Source: Paulinella micropora (Eukaryota; Cercozoa; Imbricatea; Euglyphida). From it: 64,000 bases of DNA. This document shows positions 50,632 to 60,687 of the stretch, one piece after another (positions within the stretch are counted from its first letter, which is position 1; every line of letters begins with the position of its first letter). A model generated the notes under the pieces. It saw only the letters and a program-made list of their open reading frames with translations, was not told where the DNA came from and did no database searches. The stretch lies in contig BJOX01000155.1 of assembly GCA_009731375.1 (NCBI GenBank), positions 189,340 through 253,339 on the forward strand, written 5' to 3'. The position numbers and the translations under genes were made by a program.

Positions 50632-50700
50632 AGAGAGTGAGAGATGAGTGAGTGGAGAGAGATAGATAGGTAGAGAGATAAATAGTGTATGTATGTTTAG
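50435..50700. repeat. (GA)n tracts around the HSVEATMTIVS exon
   Basis: GA arrays at 50433-50512 and 50578-50640, with the exon-like 50513-50556 between them. That copy has acceptor tatatttag but no GT donor before the CT tract. Confidence 0.9.
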
Positions 50701-50708
50701 CAACACCC

Positions 50709-50722
50709 TTAGGCGATGAAAC

Positions 50723-50725
<3 letters not shown>
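50709..50725 (-). CDS. Unknown gene, possible tiny exon (SSPK)
   Basis: Minus strand: acceptor ctctctctgcag after a long (CT)n tract. The frame in phase 1 reads SSPK, with a donor gtgttgc right after AAGG. Phase 1 exit fits the NST/HSV exons of the array. Confidence 0.35.
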
Positions 50726-50739
<14 letters not shown>

Positions 50740-50760
<21 letters not shown>

Positions 50761-50827
50761 TATATAGATAGACGGGCAGATAGGCAGATAAATAAGTAGA
50801 TAGATAAATAGATAGATAGACAGACAT

Positions 50828-50875
<48 letters not shown>

Positions 50876-50881
50876 GTAGAC
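50740..50881. repeat. (GA)n and (GATA)n intronic tract
   Basis: Simple repeat between the 50882-50999 exon and the (CT)n acceptor of the next one. Confidence 0.95.
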
Positions 50882-50999
50882 CTCCATCTCCAGTACGGGG
50901 CGACATGGATATTTCGATGTCTTTGGACGTTTTTCTTTGATGTTGCTTTGTTACACTCTTTGCAGAGAACATGGTCGTGATGTCGAGACCGGATTTGCG
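50882..50999 (-). CDS. Unknown gene, exon with a C2H2-like motif
   Basis: 118 nt, acceptor atgagcag, donor gtctacc. Entered in phase 1, as the previous exon requires, it reads HHDHVLCKECNKATSKKNVQ then RHRNIHVAPYW. C-x2-C-x11-H-x3-H is one residue shorter than a classical C2H2 finger, so zinc binding is possible but unproven. The acceptor lies at the very edge of the palindromic element at 51006-51221. Confidence 0.5.
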
Positions 51000-51005
51000 C
51001 TGCTC

Positions 51006-51221
51006 ATGGGAAGTTCCTTGTCCTTAAGTACAACAAACAATGAATTCAAGCGCTTCGATCTCAGTCAATATTTGCATCTACAACCTGTTTTATGGCTCAT
51101 TAGAAAGCTCTTGAAGAGAGCTTTCAAATGAGCCACTACACAAGCCGCAAAGATCAGAACCGGCTGAGAACGAAACGTTTGAATTCATTGCTCATTGTGG
51201 TTAAGTGCAAGGAACTTCTCA
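51006..51221 (+). mobile_element. Palindromic foldback element F4 (subfamily III)
   Basis: Complete copy, arm A first. It sits in the intron directly upstream of the 50882-50999 exon, leaving only about 6 bp between the element and the exon acceptor. Confidence 0.85.
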
Positions 51222-51492
51222 TGTTAAGCTGAGATAGGTAAGTAGGTAGATAGGTAGGTAGATAGGTAGGTAGGTAGGTAGGTAGGTGGTTGGTTGGTAG
51301 GAAGGTAGATAGATAGATAGATAGACAGATAGACATATAGATCGGTAGGTAGGTAGGTAGGTAGGTAGATAGATAGATAGAAGGATGGAGGGATGGATGG
51401 ATGGATAGATAGATAGATAGATATAGATATAGATAGATAGATAGATAGATAGGTAGATAGAGAGATAGATAGATAGATATATATAGAGAGAG

Positions 51493-51528
<36 letters not shown>

Positions 51529-51600
51529 GAGAGAGAGAAAGAGAAAGAGAAAGCCGGAAAGATAAAAGATAAAAAGATAGATAGAAAGACAAACGATAGA
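51222..51600. repeat. (GGTA)n, (GATA)n and (GA)n intronic tracts
   Basis: Simple repeats filling an intron of the minus-strand gene. Confidence 0.9.
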
Positions 51601-51659
51601 TAGAAAATTTCCCCTATGGATACAAGGATTAAAAAAGGTAAGACAGAAATGCTTACTAC

Positions 51660-51833
51660 CTTTAACTGCGTTTTGCTTTGCTCGCATGGGGGCAAGTACA
51701 TCGGCTGGGCCTACGATAACCTCCTGTAAAGTTCCTTTGGCCTCCTGCATATCGCCTTGGCTGGATTTCCTTTGGTGTAAGGATTCTTTGCGGGACTTTC
51801 TGCTGGGCTGCTTGTTGTCGCTTGGCTGCTTTT
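51660..51833 (-). CDS. Unknown gene, 174-nt exon
   Basis: Acceptor ctaccatggcag, donor gtagtaag, phase 1 at both ends. Reads [57 protein letters not shown]. Basic, Ser/Gln-rich, probably disordered. A second frame is also open, so the frame choice rests on phase agreement with the next exon. Confidence 0.55.
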
Positions 51834-51840
51834 CTGCCAT

Positions 51841-52083
51841 GGTAGGTAGGTAGGTAGGCAGGCAGGAAGGTAGGTAGGTAGGTAGGGGTAGGTAGGTAGG
51901 TAGGTAGGTAGGTAGGTAGGTAGGTAGGTAGGTAGATAGGTAGATAGCGGGGAGGCTGTGGGGGACGTGGGCGCGGTTGGAGAGGCAGGCGCTACATACA
52001 TACATACATACATACATACATACATACATACATACATACATACATAAGTACGTACGTACGTACGTACGTACGTTAGTACGTAC

Positions 52084-52114
<31 letters not shown>

Positions 52115-52344
52115 CATACATACATACACACATACATACATACATACATACATATATACATACATACATACATACATACATCCATACATCCATACGTACA
52201 TGCATACATACATACATACATCCATCCATCCATCCATCCATCCATCCATACATACATACATACAGACATCCATCCATCCATCCATCCATTCATACATACA
52301 TACATATATACATACATACATACATGCATACATACATACATACA

Positions 52345-52375
<31 letters not shown>

Positions 52376-52414
52376 CTGCTATTGGAGAAGCAAGCGCTGG
52401 TTACGGTATATAGG

Positions 52415-52445
<31 letters not shown>

Positions 52446-52559
52446 GTATATAGGTAGATAGATAGATAGATAGATAGATAGGTAGACAAATAGATAGATA
52501 GATAGATACATGCCTGCTGTTGGCGTATCAGGCGCTGGTTCGAGAACGGCTGCTTGCTA

Positions 52560-52595
<36 letters not shown>

Positions 52596-52884
52596 TGTAT
52601 GTATGTATGTATGTATGTATGTTCGGGAACGGAGGTTTGCACTGATTGTTGCTTTGTATGTATGTATGTATGTATGTATGTATGTGTGTGTGTATGTATG
52701 TATCTATGTATGTATGTATGTATGTATGTATGTTCGGGAACAGACGTTTGCACTGGTTGTTGCTATGTATGTATGTATGTATGTATGTATGTATGTACGT
52801 ACGTACGTACGTATGTATGTATGTATGTATGAATGTATGTATGAATGTATGTACGTATGTATGTATGTATAATGAAGTAACGGA

Positions 52885-52966
<82 letters not shown>

Positions 52967-53031
52967 TATTACTACTACTATATTACTACTATTACTACTA
53001 CTACTACTGCTACTACTACTACTACTACTAT

Positions 53032-53079
<48 letters not shown>

Positions 53080-53095
53080 TACTACTACTATATTT

Positions 53096-53164
<69 letters not shown>

Positions 53165-53195
53165 TACTACTACTGCTATATTACTACTACTACTG

Positions 53196-53253
<58 letters not shown>

Positions 53254-53312
53254 CACTACTACCACTACTACTACTACTAGCAATTGTAACGCGCTCTTGT
53301 CCTGTTCGGTTG

Positions 53313-53352
<40 letters not shown>

Positions 53353-53379
53353 AAGAAAGAAAGAGAGAAAGAGAGAGAC
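51841..53379. repeat. (GGTA)n, (CATA)n, (GTAT)n and (ACT)n arrays with exon-like cores
   Basis: Long simple repeats including about 400 bp of ACT/TAC triplet (52886-53278). Minus-strand exon-like cores are present: 51943-51991 (ASPTAPTSPTASP), 52514-52556 (acceptor ttacatag, GC donor gcatgt), and related copies at 52621-52652 and 52733-52766 (QQPVQTSVPE). At 53279-53312 a possible exon reads DKSALQLL before the triplet tract. I cannot order these into one frame. Confidence 0.7.
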
Positions 53380-54066
53380 CTCGCTATTACGAGTCTTGGG
53401 GCTAAGTGCCATCGTGAGGTTGCTGCTGTATCGTTTTGGCAATATCACCGCTGCTTCAGACTTTCTGCTGCCACTGCGTGTCGGCGATGTTACCGGTAAC
53501 TCCGCTCCTTCGGACTTCTGCGAACTCATACTGCTGCTCCGTGTCGGCGATCCTAACTCCGCCTCGGACTTCTTCGGACTTGCTAACTCCGCCTCGGACT
53601 TCTTCGGATTATCCGACAGTCGTGCCGCCTGTGACTGGCTGAAGCGGAATCTCACAATGGTGTTGTTCTCCACTTGTTGTAGCGATCGCGTTTGCTGGTT
53701 AGGTGATGCGAACTCCTTCGCTGTGGGCGACATGGCGGTGGCTGCGGTAACAGGAGACATGACGGGTGGTAAAGCAAAGTTCTCCACAGTCGGTGAGCGA
53801 AGCTCCGTGGCCGTGCCCAGATCTTGCTTCTCCTTGTTGGTGGTGGTGGTGGTGGTGATGCTGGCGGTGGTGGTGGTGGCGACGTTCTGGACTTGCTTAT
53901 CCTCTTCTTGCTTCTCCTTGTTGTTGTTGTTGGTGGTGGTGGTGGTGATGTTGATGTCGGTTTGGCTGAGGTCTAGTGTGGAGTTGGTGGTAGGAGTAGG
54001 GCTTGTAGGAGTAGGAGCAGTAGTAGGAGTAGTAGTAGCAGCAGTAGTAGTAGTAGGAGTAGTAGT

Positions 54067-54155
<89 letters not shown>

Positions 54156-54219
54156 AAGTTGTTGTTGTTGTTGTTGTTATTGTAGTATTGCTTTCTTGCT
54201 GTGCCTTGCCATGGTCAGC
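53380..54219 (-). CDS. Unknown gene, 840-nt low-complexity exon
   Basis: Acceptor gatatgtggcag, donor gtctctctc, phase 0 at both ends, 280 codons. It begins ADHGKAQQESNTT, passes through Thr and Ala runs from (ACT)n/(GCT)n, then DLSQTDINI, and ends in Ser/Pro-rich repeats such as NPKKSEAELASPKKSEAELG and SPTRSGSRKSEA, finishing SPKTRNSE. The SPxK/R motifs suggest phosphorylation by proline-directed kinases. The opposite strand is also open but only as translated repeat. Confidence 0.6.
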
Positions 54220-54337
54220 CTGCCACATATCAAACACATACATACATACATACATACATACGTACATACATACATACGTACATAGACCCACACACACATA
54301 CACACACACACATACACACACATACATACATACATAC
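54220..54337 (-). other. 118-bp intron made of (GTAT)n/(GTGT)n
   Basis: The donor gtatgtatgtatg and almost the whole intron are microsatellite; only the last bases gatatgtggcag differ. It joins two exons in phase 0. This is the clearest case of a microsatellite intron here. Confidence 0.6.
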
Positions 54338-54396
54338 CATGTGTTGAACACTCGAGGATCGTCTTGGTAGTTGATGTATGTCCATTTTGCTCACAC
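54338..54396 (-). CDS. Unknown gene, 59-nt exon
   Basis: Acceptor ttcggtgttacag, donor gtatgtatg. Phase 1 entry continues the 55162-56289 exon, phase 0 exit leads into ADHGKAQQ. Reads VSKMDIHQLPRRSSSVQHM. Confidence 0.6.
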
Positions 54397-54439
54397 CTGT
54401 AACACCGAACAGGTTGGCAGGGGAAGCAACAGGATCGCA

Positions 54440-54654
54440 TGAGAAGTCCCTTGTCCTTAAGTACAACGAACAATGACTTCAAGCGCTTCGATCTCAGCCA
54501 ATATTGGCATCCAGAACCTGTGTTATGGCTCATTAGAAAGCTCTTGATGAGAGCTTTCAAACAAGCCATTACGCAAGCCACAAAAATCAGAACCGACTGA
54601 GAAAGCAGTGCTTGAAGTCATTGCTGATTGTTTTTAAGGACAAGGAACTTCTCA
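54440..54654 (+). mobile_element. Palindromic foldback element F5 (subfamily II)
   Basis: Complete copy with cagccaatattggcatccag in arm A and gaaagcagtgcttgaagtca in arm B, the marks of subfamily II. Intronic in the minus-strand gene. Confidence 0.85.
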
Positions 54655-54659
54655 TTCCC

Positions 54660-55066
54660 GCTTTTTTTTGGGGGGGGGGGGGGGGTGGGGGGGGGGGGGG
54701 GGGGGGGGGCCCTCNNNNNNNNNNNNNNNNNNNNNNNNNNNNNNNNNNNNNNNNNNNNNNNNNNNNNNNNNNNNNNNNNNNNNNNNNNNNNNNNNNNNNN
54801 NNNNNNNNNNNNNNNNNNNNNNNNNNNNNNNNNNNNNNNNNNNNNNNNNNNNNNNNNNNNNNNNNNNNNNNNNNNNNNNNNNNNNNNNNNNNNNNNNNNN
54901 NNNNNNNNNNNNNNNNNNNNNNNNNNNNNNNNNNNNNNNNNNNNNNNNNNNNNNNNNNNNNNNNNNNNNNNNNNNNNNNNNNNNNNNNNNNNNNNNNNNN
55001 NNNNNNNNNNNNNNNNNNNNNNNNNNNNNNNNNNNNNNNNNNNNNNNNNNNNNNNNGGGGGGGGTG
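54660..55066. repeat. Poly-G with 342-bp gap
   Basis: G runs on both sides of N (54715-55056). Likely artefact. Confidence 0.85.
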
Positions 55067-55161
55067 GCAATGGATAGCATGTCACAGTGGTAGGGCACTC
55101 GAGAAGTACCACTCGAAAAAAATAATAAGCATATAATCTTAGCAAGAGTGAGAGAAAAGAC

Positions 55162-56289
55162 CTATTGAGCCCTGTGCATCTCCTGACTTGTTCTGCTGGT
55201 CGTCGTCGTGGTTGTTGTCCTGCTTCTCTTCGCTGCTCGTGGTTTCCGCCCCGTTGCCAACCTTGGCCAGCTCCTTGTCTTCCACCACGAGGCTTGAACG
55301 AACCCCTCCAGCCCCTGCCGGCAGTTCTCGGCGGTTTAGGCTGGAACGAATGTAAACTTCAGCCATTACAGCTTCAGCCACCTTTGGAGCGCCTTGCACT
55401 GCTACCGCACTCTCTAACACATCCGCCTCAAGGCTGGTTACAGTCTTGTCTTGCAGCAGTAAAGAGTCGTTCTGAGGTTCCTCCAACGGTTCGATTAAAG
55501 ACGAGCGCATGTTTTGACTTGCCAAGTGAGCAGCAGACGAGTGCGTGCCATTGCTGCCGGCCAATTGGGCAGACGGGCGCGTGTCATAAGTTGCCAATTG
55601 TGCAGATGATGGACGCCTGTCATGACTGACCACTTGTGCAGATGATGGGTGCGTGTCCTCGCTTGCCAATTGAGCAGACCGGCGCATGTCATGACTGGGC
55701 CATTGTGAAGATGATTGACTGGCCAATGGAGCAGACGGGCGCATGTCATGGCTACTGGCCAATTGAGCAGACCGGCGCATGTCATGATTGGGCCATTGTG
55801 AAGATGATTGACTGGCCAATTGTGCAGATGGGCGCGTGTCATGGCTACTGGACGCTTGAGCAGATGAGCGCATGTCTTGACTGGCTTGACTGGCCGATTG
55901 TGCAGACGGACGCGTGCCGTGACTGGCCCATTGTGCGTCGGAGTTTCGGGCCGGCCTGTCCTGAAGGTCTGGCTGGCTGGAGTCGACCTCTGCCGCCATG
56001 AAATTTTCTTGCCCAGAAGCTCCCGCTTTCACACTGTCGGCCGCTGCGAACACGGAAACTGCCACTTCCTTGCTGTCCCGCACAACTATTGCAGCTTGTG
56101 GTTGTGGTTGTGGTTGTGGCAGTTCAGCTTTTGACGCTCGTTGCACTGCCCCGTTCTGTGAAATCTCCTTAGTAACGCCAGAAGAAGCAGCAGCAGGCAA
56201 TGCTTCTGGCTGTTCTTGTCCCGCGTTTGATTCCCGTTGTATCCCGTTCTGAGCCGCCAACTCGTCCGAGGCAACAGAAGAAGGGTCCG
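55162..56289 (-). CDS. Unknown gene, 1,128-nt exon with degenerate repeats
   Basis: Acceptor tatctatctatccag, donor gtctttt. It enters in phase 1 and leaves in phase 1. It reads DPSSVASDELAAQNGIQRES, then a PQPQPQPQ run, then about ten imperfect repeats of 12-16 residues built on HDMRPSAQLASQSSSQWPS, then EPLEEPQNDSLLLQDKTVTS and an acidic end. The repeat region is Ser/Gln-rich and without Cys. The repeats are coded by diverged DNA, so they are old. No family recognised. Confidence 0.65.
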
Positions 56290-56292
56290 CTG

Positions 56293-56359
<67 letters not shown>

Positions 56360-56447
56360 GTCCCGAAGTCGGTGTTCCTTTCATTCAAACCTAATACAGA
56401 GACATACATTAATACACACTCACATAATGATGAATTGCCCGGTCCAC

Positions 56448-56504
<57 letters not shown>

Positions 56505-56555
56505 TATAGATAGATAGATATATAGACAGATATATAGACAGATATATAGACAGAG

Positions 56556-56586
<31 letters not shown>

Positions 56587-56587
56587 C
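56290..56587 (-). other. Intron of (CTAT)n with a short unique insert
   Basis: Donor gtctatctatc and acceptor (ctat)nccag are both built from the tetranucleotide. The insert at about 56358-56448 contains donor-like and acceptor-like sites but no clear exon. The flanking exons join in frame (VN-A-DPSS). Confidence 0.6.
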
Positions 56588-56642
56588 CGTTCACTTGCAC
56601 TGGCTCCTGTAGTGAGCCTGGAGAGTCTTTTGCGTTCGCCAT
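56588..56642 (-). CDS. Unknown gene, first coding exon
   Basis: ATG at 56642-56640 opens MANAKDSPGSLQEPVQVN, leaving one base that combines with CG of the next exon. No in-frame ATG lies closer upstream before the palindromic element, so this is the most likely start. A start further upstream on another exon cannot be excluded. Confidence 0.5.
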
Positions 56643-56676
56643 ATCTTCCTTTACCTATCATTCATACGCGTGTATT

Positions 56677-56891
56677 TGAGAAGTTCCTTGTCCTTAAAAA
56701 CAACCAGCAATGACTTCAAGCACTGCTTTCTCAGCCGGTTCTGATTTTTGTGACTTGCGTAATGGCTTGTTTGAAAGCTCTCATCAAGAGCTTTCTAATG
56801 AGCCATAACACAGGTTCTGGATGCAAATATTGGCTGAGATCGAAGCGCTTGAAGTCATTGTTCGTTGTACTTAAGGACAAGGGACTTCTCA
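56677..56891 (-). mobile_element. Palindromic foldback element F6 (subfamily II)
   Basis: Arm B first, hence opposite orientation to F5. It lies 35 bp upstream of the proposed start codon of the minus-strand gene, so it would be in the 5' UTR or promoter. Confidence 0.85.
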
Positions 56892-57051
56892 ATGCATGCA
56901 TGTATGTGAGAATCGATCGACGAGGCAGACGGAACAAACCTCTCTCCTAACAACATAAATACACATTCACACTCGCACACGCAAACACACACACACACAC
57001 ACACACACAACCCGCTAAACCCACAAACAGAACTCACACATACACATAAAA

Positions 57052-57180
57052 TCTTTATCGGTCACCTTCACAAAATGTGGTCAGGTTACCGATAAAACTT
57101 CATAGGCGGTGCGCCAAATTTTACGTGTTTTGCGGGCTCGCCGGCCCGGCCCGGCTCGCCCGCAAAACACGTACAATTTG
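57052..57180 (-). mobile_element. Two-hairpin element, copy 1
   Basis: Two adjacent inverted repeats: an AT-type hairpin (57054-57097, tttatcggt ... accgataaa) and a GC-rich hairpin (about 57117-57179, arms acgtgttttgcgggc / gcccgcaaaacacgt). The same pair occurs in reverse order and orientation at 60690-60840. No coding capacity. Confidence 0.75.
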
Positions 57181-57198
57181 TGGCTTCTAGCCGGATAA

Positions 57199-57414
57199 TG
57201 AGAAGTTCCTAGTTCTTAAGTACAACGAGCAATTACTTCAAGTGATTCGATTTCAGCCAATGCTGGTTGCTGTCGCCTGTGCAGTGGCTCATTTGAAAGC
57301 CCTCGTCAAGAGCTTCCTAATGAGCTAAAATACAGATTTTTGACACCAGTATTGACTGAGAACGAAGCGCTTGAAGTGATTGCTCATTTGCACTTAAGAA
57401 CTAGGAACTTCTCA
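57199..57414 (+). mobile_element. Palindromic foldback element F7 (subfamily I)
   Basis: Complete copy with ctagttcttaag in both arms, about 20 bp from the two-hairpin element. Same subfamily as F1. Confidence 0.85.
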
Positions 57415-57527
57415 AAACGATTGCACACCTCTTCTACGACGTCGGGTAAGGACAGTAGCGACTCGCGCTCGAACGACTGACTCCCTGTTGCACATAGATA
57501 GATAGATAGATAGATGGATGGATAGAT

Positions 57528-57661
57528 GAGATGTCGCAAAGGAATGTAGTCCTTGCAAAGGAACGCAGTTTCACATCAAACAATAATTTGTGTACTGTGC
57601 ATGTGTCCGGGATGGGAATCACGGGTAGACTGTGTTCTGGAAAAAGAAGAGGAGGAAGGAC
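57528..57661 (-). mobile_element. Family A retrotransposon 3' end
   Basis: Same 3' UTR end as 3941-4080, beginning at a GATA tract and cut by the gap 57662-57713. Confidence 0.8.
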
Positions 57662-57731
57662 NNNNNNNNNNNNNNNNNNNNNNNNNNNNNNNNNNNNNNN
57701 NNNNNNNNNNNNNATAGATAGATAGATAGAT

Positions 57732-58012
57732 GAGATATCGACTAATGTCAGAAAAAAGGAGCTTCTGATTTCGTCAACCAAGGAAGTCTGTGGGTAAAGT
57801 ATTAACCCGATGCCCAGCTAAGCCGTGATGTTTGCACGGAAGGGACTGATACAGGCGATACCAAAGCTCCCTAGTACCAGGCGGGGCCAGGGCTCGTTCC
57901 ATAAGCGCCCCTTGCAGAACGAGCTCCCACCTCCATTACAGAGGACCCAGTAAGCAGATGGAGTTTCGAGACTGTTCGACAGTCTAGTATAAACCGACAG
58001 AGCACTGTGGGT

Positions 58013-58013
<1 letters not shown>
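57732..58013 (-). mobile_element. Family B element, 5'-truncated
   Basis: The 3' end abuts GATA on one side. On the other side the copy stops at actgtgggt and joins GATA again. Matches about 7374-7653 of the full unit in reverse complement. Confidence 0.8.
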
Positions 58014-58053
<40 letters not shown>

Positions 58054-58199
58054 GACCGTTACACACACAAACATAGACACATACATACAGAGAGAGAGCG
58101 ATAGAAAGAGAGAGAGGGAGAAGAAGGGGGGGGGCGGGGCAAAGAGATTCTGATGGTATGGAAAAAAGAGCGGAAGTGGCAATTGGACAGGTAGAGAAA

Positions 58200-58247
<48 letters not shown>

Positions 58248-59082
58248 CATCGTAGAAAAAAGAGAAAACCTAGCAANNNNNNNNNNNNNNNNNNNNNNNN
58301 NNNNNNNNNNNNNNNNNNNNNNNNNNNNNNNNNNNNNNNNNNNNNNNNNNNNNNNNNNNNNNNNNNNNNNNNNNNNNNNNNNNNNNNNNNNNNNNNNNNN
58401 NNNNNNNNNNNNNNNNNNNNNNNNNNNNNNNNNNNNNNNNNNNNNNNNNNNNNNNNNNNNNNNNNNNNNNNNNNNNNNNNNNNNNNNNNNNNNNNNNNNN
58501 NNNNNNNNNNNNNNNNNNNNNNNNNNNNNNNNNNNNNNNNNNNNNNNNNNNNNNNNNNNNNNNNNNNNNNNNNNNNNNNNNNNNNNNNNNNNNNNNNNNN
58601 NNNNNNNNNNNNNNNNNNNNNNNNNNNNNNNNNNNNNNNNNNNNNNNNNNNNNNNNNNNNNNNNNNNNNNNNNNNNNNNNNNNNNNNNNNNNNNNNNNNN
58701 NNNNNNNNNNNNNNNNNNNNNNNNNNNNNNNNNNNNNNNNNNNNNNNNNNNNNNNNNNNNNNNNNNNNNNNNNNNNNNNNNNNNNNNNNNNNNNNNNNNN
58801 NNNNNNNNNNNNNNNNNNNNNNNNNNNNNNNNNNNNNNNNNNNNNNNNNNNNNNNNNNNNNNNNNNNNNNNNNNNNNNNNNNNNNNNNNNNNNNNNNNNN
58901 NNNNNNNNNNNNNNNNNNNNNNNNNNNNNNNNNNNNNNNNNNNNNNNNNNNNNNNNNNNNNNNNNNNNNNNNNNNNNNNNNNNNNNNNNNNNNNNNNNNN
59001 NNNNNNNNNNNNNNNNNNNNNNNNNNNNNNNNNNNNNNNNNNNNNNNNNNNNNNNNNNNNNNNNNNNNNNNNNNNNNNNNNN
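58014..59082. repeat. (GATA)n, (GA)n and 806-bp gap
   Basis: Simple repeats to about 58246, a few unique bases, then N from 58277 to 59082. Confidence 0.95.
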
Positions 59083-59158
59083 AAAAAAAAACAACCTGAG
59101 TGCAGATGTGAGCGCGAAGTGTCGTGCACAGAGGGAGATGCAGGCAAGGAGCATTGAG
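59083..59158 (+). CDS. Exon of an unknown plus-strand gene
   Basis: Coding-like sequence emerging from the gap, NLSADVSAKCRAQREMQARSIE, ends at the consensus donor gtgagt. Its 5' part is lost in the gap. Confidence 0.45.
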
Positions 59159-59255
59159 GTGAGTTTTTCTCCAGCAGCTCTGGTAAGGAGTCCACAGTTG
59201 TCTGGCTTTCTCTTTCTTGCGTTAAGCTCAAGTCTGCCTTGTTCTCATGGTCCAG

Positions 59256-59292
59256 GTTTCTATCATACAAAAAAGCAAGCAAAAAAATGCGC
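59256..59292 (+). CDS. Exon copy 1 (VSIIQKSKQ type)
   Basis: Acceptor cttgttctcatggtccag, then gtttctatcatacaaaaaag and caagc. Copies with the same type of acceptor start at 59939, 60661 and 61047. The shared frame reads VSIIQKASK. The donors are unclear, so this is an exon family rather than a solved gene. Confidence 0.35.
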
Positions 59293-59297
59293 GCCCA

Positions 59298-59508
59298 TGA
59301 GAAATTCCTTGTCCTCAAAAACAATACCAATGACTTCAAGCACTGCTTTCTCAGCCGGTCCTGATTTTTGTGGCTTGCGTAATGGCTTGTTTGAAAGCTC
59401 TTGAGAGCTTTCTAATGAGCCATAACACAGGTTCTGGATGCAAATATTGACTGAGATCGAAGAGCTTGAAGTCATTGTTCGTTGTACTTAAGGACAAGGA
59501 AATTCTCA
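59298..59508 (-). mobile_element. Palindromic foldback element F8 (subfamily II)
   Basis: Arm B first, slightly shortened in the centre (the loop side reads gctcttgagagctttc). Directly follows exon copy 1. Confidence 0.8.
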
Positions 59509-59544
59509 TACTGAGGTCTGTTCTACACCACTTCCGGGTTCTGG

Positions 59545-59640
59545 GGTGTGAAAGTGGCACCACAGGCCAGGCTTTTTCAGGAAGCAAAACCAATAGTGTG
59601 AAAGTGGCACCACAGGCCAGGCTTTTCAGGAAGCCAACAC
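59545..59640. repeat. Tandem duplication of about 51 bp
   Basis: gtgtgaaagtggcaccacag followed by gccaggctttt occurs at 59547 and 59597. No gene function seen. Confidence 0.8.
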
Positions 59641-59690
59641 CCAGAAAGTGGTCCCAGAAACCCGGAAGTCTGGGTCGTGTAGGACGCGCC

Positions 59691-59904
59691 TGAGAAGATC
59701 CTTGTCCTTAAGTACAACGAACAATGACTTCAAGCGCTTCGATCGCAGTCAATATCTGCATCTACAACCTGTTTGATGGCTCATTAGAAAGCTCTTGAAG
59801 AGAGCTTTCAAATAAGCCACTACACAAGCCGCAAAGATCAGAACCGGCTGAGAACGAAACGTTTGAAGTCATTGCTCATTGTGGTTAAGTGCAAGAAACT
59901 TCTC
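59691..59904 (+). mobile_element. Palindromic foldback element F9 (subfamily III)
   Basis: Complete copy, arm A first, with small substitutions at the termini (tgagaagatcc / gaaacttctc). Confidence 0.8.
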
Positions 59905-59938
59905 TTATGTTCAAGTCTTCCTTCTTCTCCTCGTCCAG

Positions 59939-59975
59939 CATAACAAAAAGCAAGCAAAAAATGCGCGTACATACT
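59939..59975 (+). CDS. Exon copy 2 (same family as 59256)
   Basis: Acceptor ttctcctcgtccag, then cataacaaaaagcaagcaaa and aaatgcgcg. It shows the uninterrupted junction into which the two-hairpin element is inserted in copy 3. Confidence 0.35.
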
Positions 59976-60060
59976 GAGTCTACAGATGTATGTATGTATG
60001 TATGTATGTATGTATGTATGCATGTATGTATGTATGTATGTATTAATGTATGTATTGTCA

Positions 60061-60395
60061 TTTCACATGGCGAGTTGGCAGTAGATCAGACGCCTAAATG
60101 TATGTATGTATGTATGTATATGTATGTATGTATGTGTGTATGTATGTATGTATGTATGTATGTATGTATGTATGTATGTATGTATGTATGTAGTCATTTC
60201 ACATAGCGAGTTGGCAGTAGATCAGACGCCTAAATGTATGTATGTATGTATGTATGTATGTATTTAGTTATGTCACATGGCGAGTTGGCAGTAGATCAGA
60301 CGCCTAAATGTACGTACGTATGTATGTATGTATGTATGTATGTATTTAGTCATTTCACATGGCGAGTTGGCAGTAGATCAGACGCCTAAATGTAT
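60061..60395 (+). CDS. Array of four 42-nt exon copies in (GTAT)n introns
   Basis: The unit tcatttcacatggcgagttg-gcagtagatcagacgcctaaat occurs at about 60058, 60194, 60267 and 60350. Three copies are preceded by atttag or atgtag and all are followed by a gtatg or gtacg donor. From that AG to the donor each is 42 nt, divisible by three, and entered in the right phase it reads ISHGELAVDQTPK. Joined to itself the frame stays open as a 14-residue repeat. The acceptors lack pyrimidine tracts. Confidence 0.45.
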
Positions 60396-60449
60396 GTATG
60401 CATGTTGTATGTATAAATGCATGTTTGAGTGGCTTTCTCGGGCTAAGTT

Positions 60450-60640
<191 letters not shown>

Positions 60641-60660
60641 GCCTTCTTCTCCTTGTCCAG

Positions 60661-60687
60661 GTTTCTATCATACAAAAAGCAAGCAAA
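60661..60687 (+). CDS. Exon copy 3, interrupted by the two-hairpin element
   Basis: Acceptor ttctccttgtccag, then gtttctatcatacaaaaagc and aagcaaa. The continuation aaatgcgcgtacat is found only after the inserted element, at about 60838. Confidence 0.4.

Noticed and set aside
52960-53280. Triplet (ACT)n as a coding Thr or Leu expansion on the plus strand
   Set aside because: No flanking exon on the plus strand; on the minus strand it is most likely intronic.
52646-54370. 574-codon plus-strand frame with Leu and Thr runs and a Val run
   Set aside because: It is mainly (ACT)n and (AGT)n repeat and antisense to the minus-strand exon 53380-54219, which has splice sites and phase agreement.
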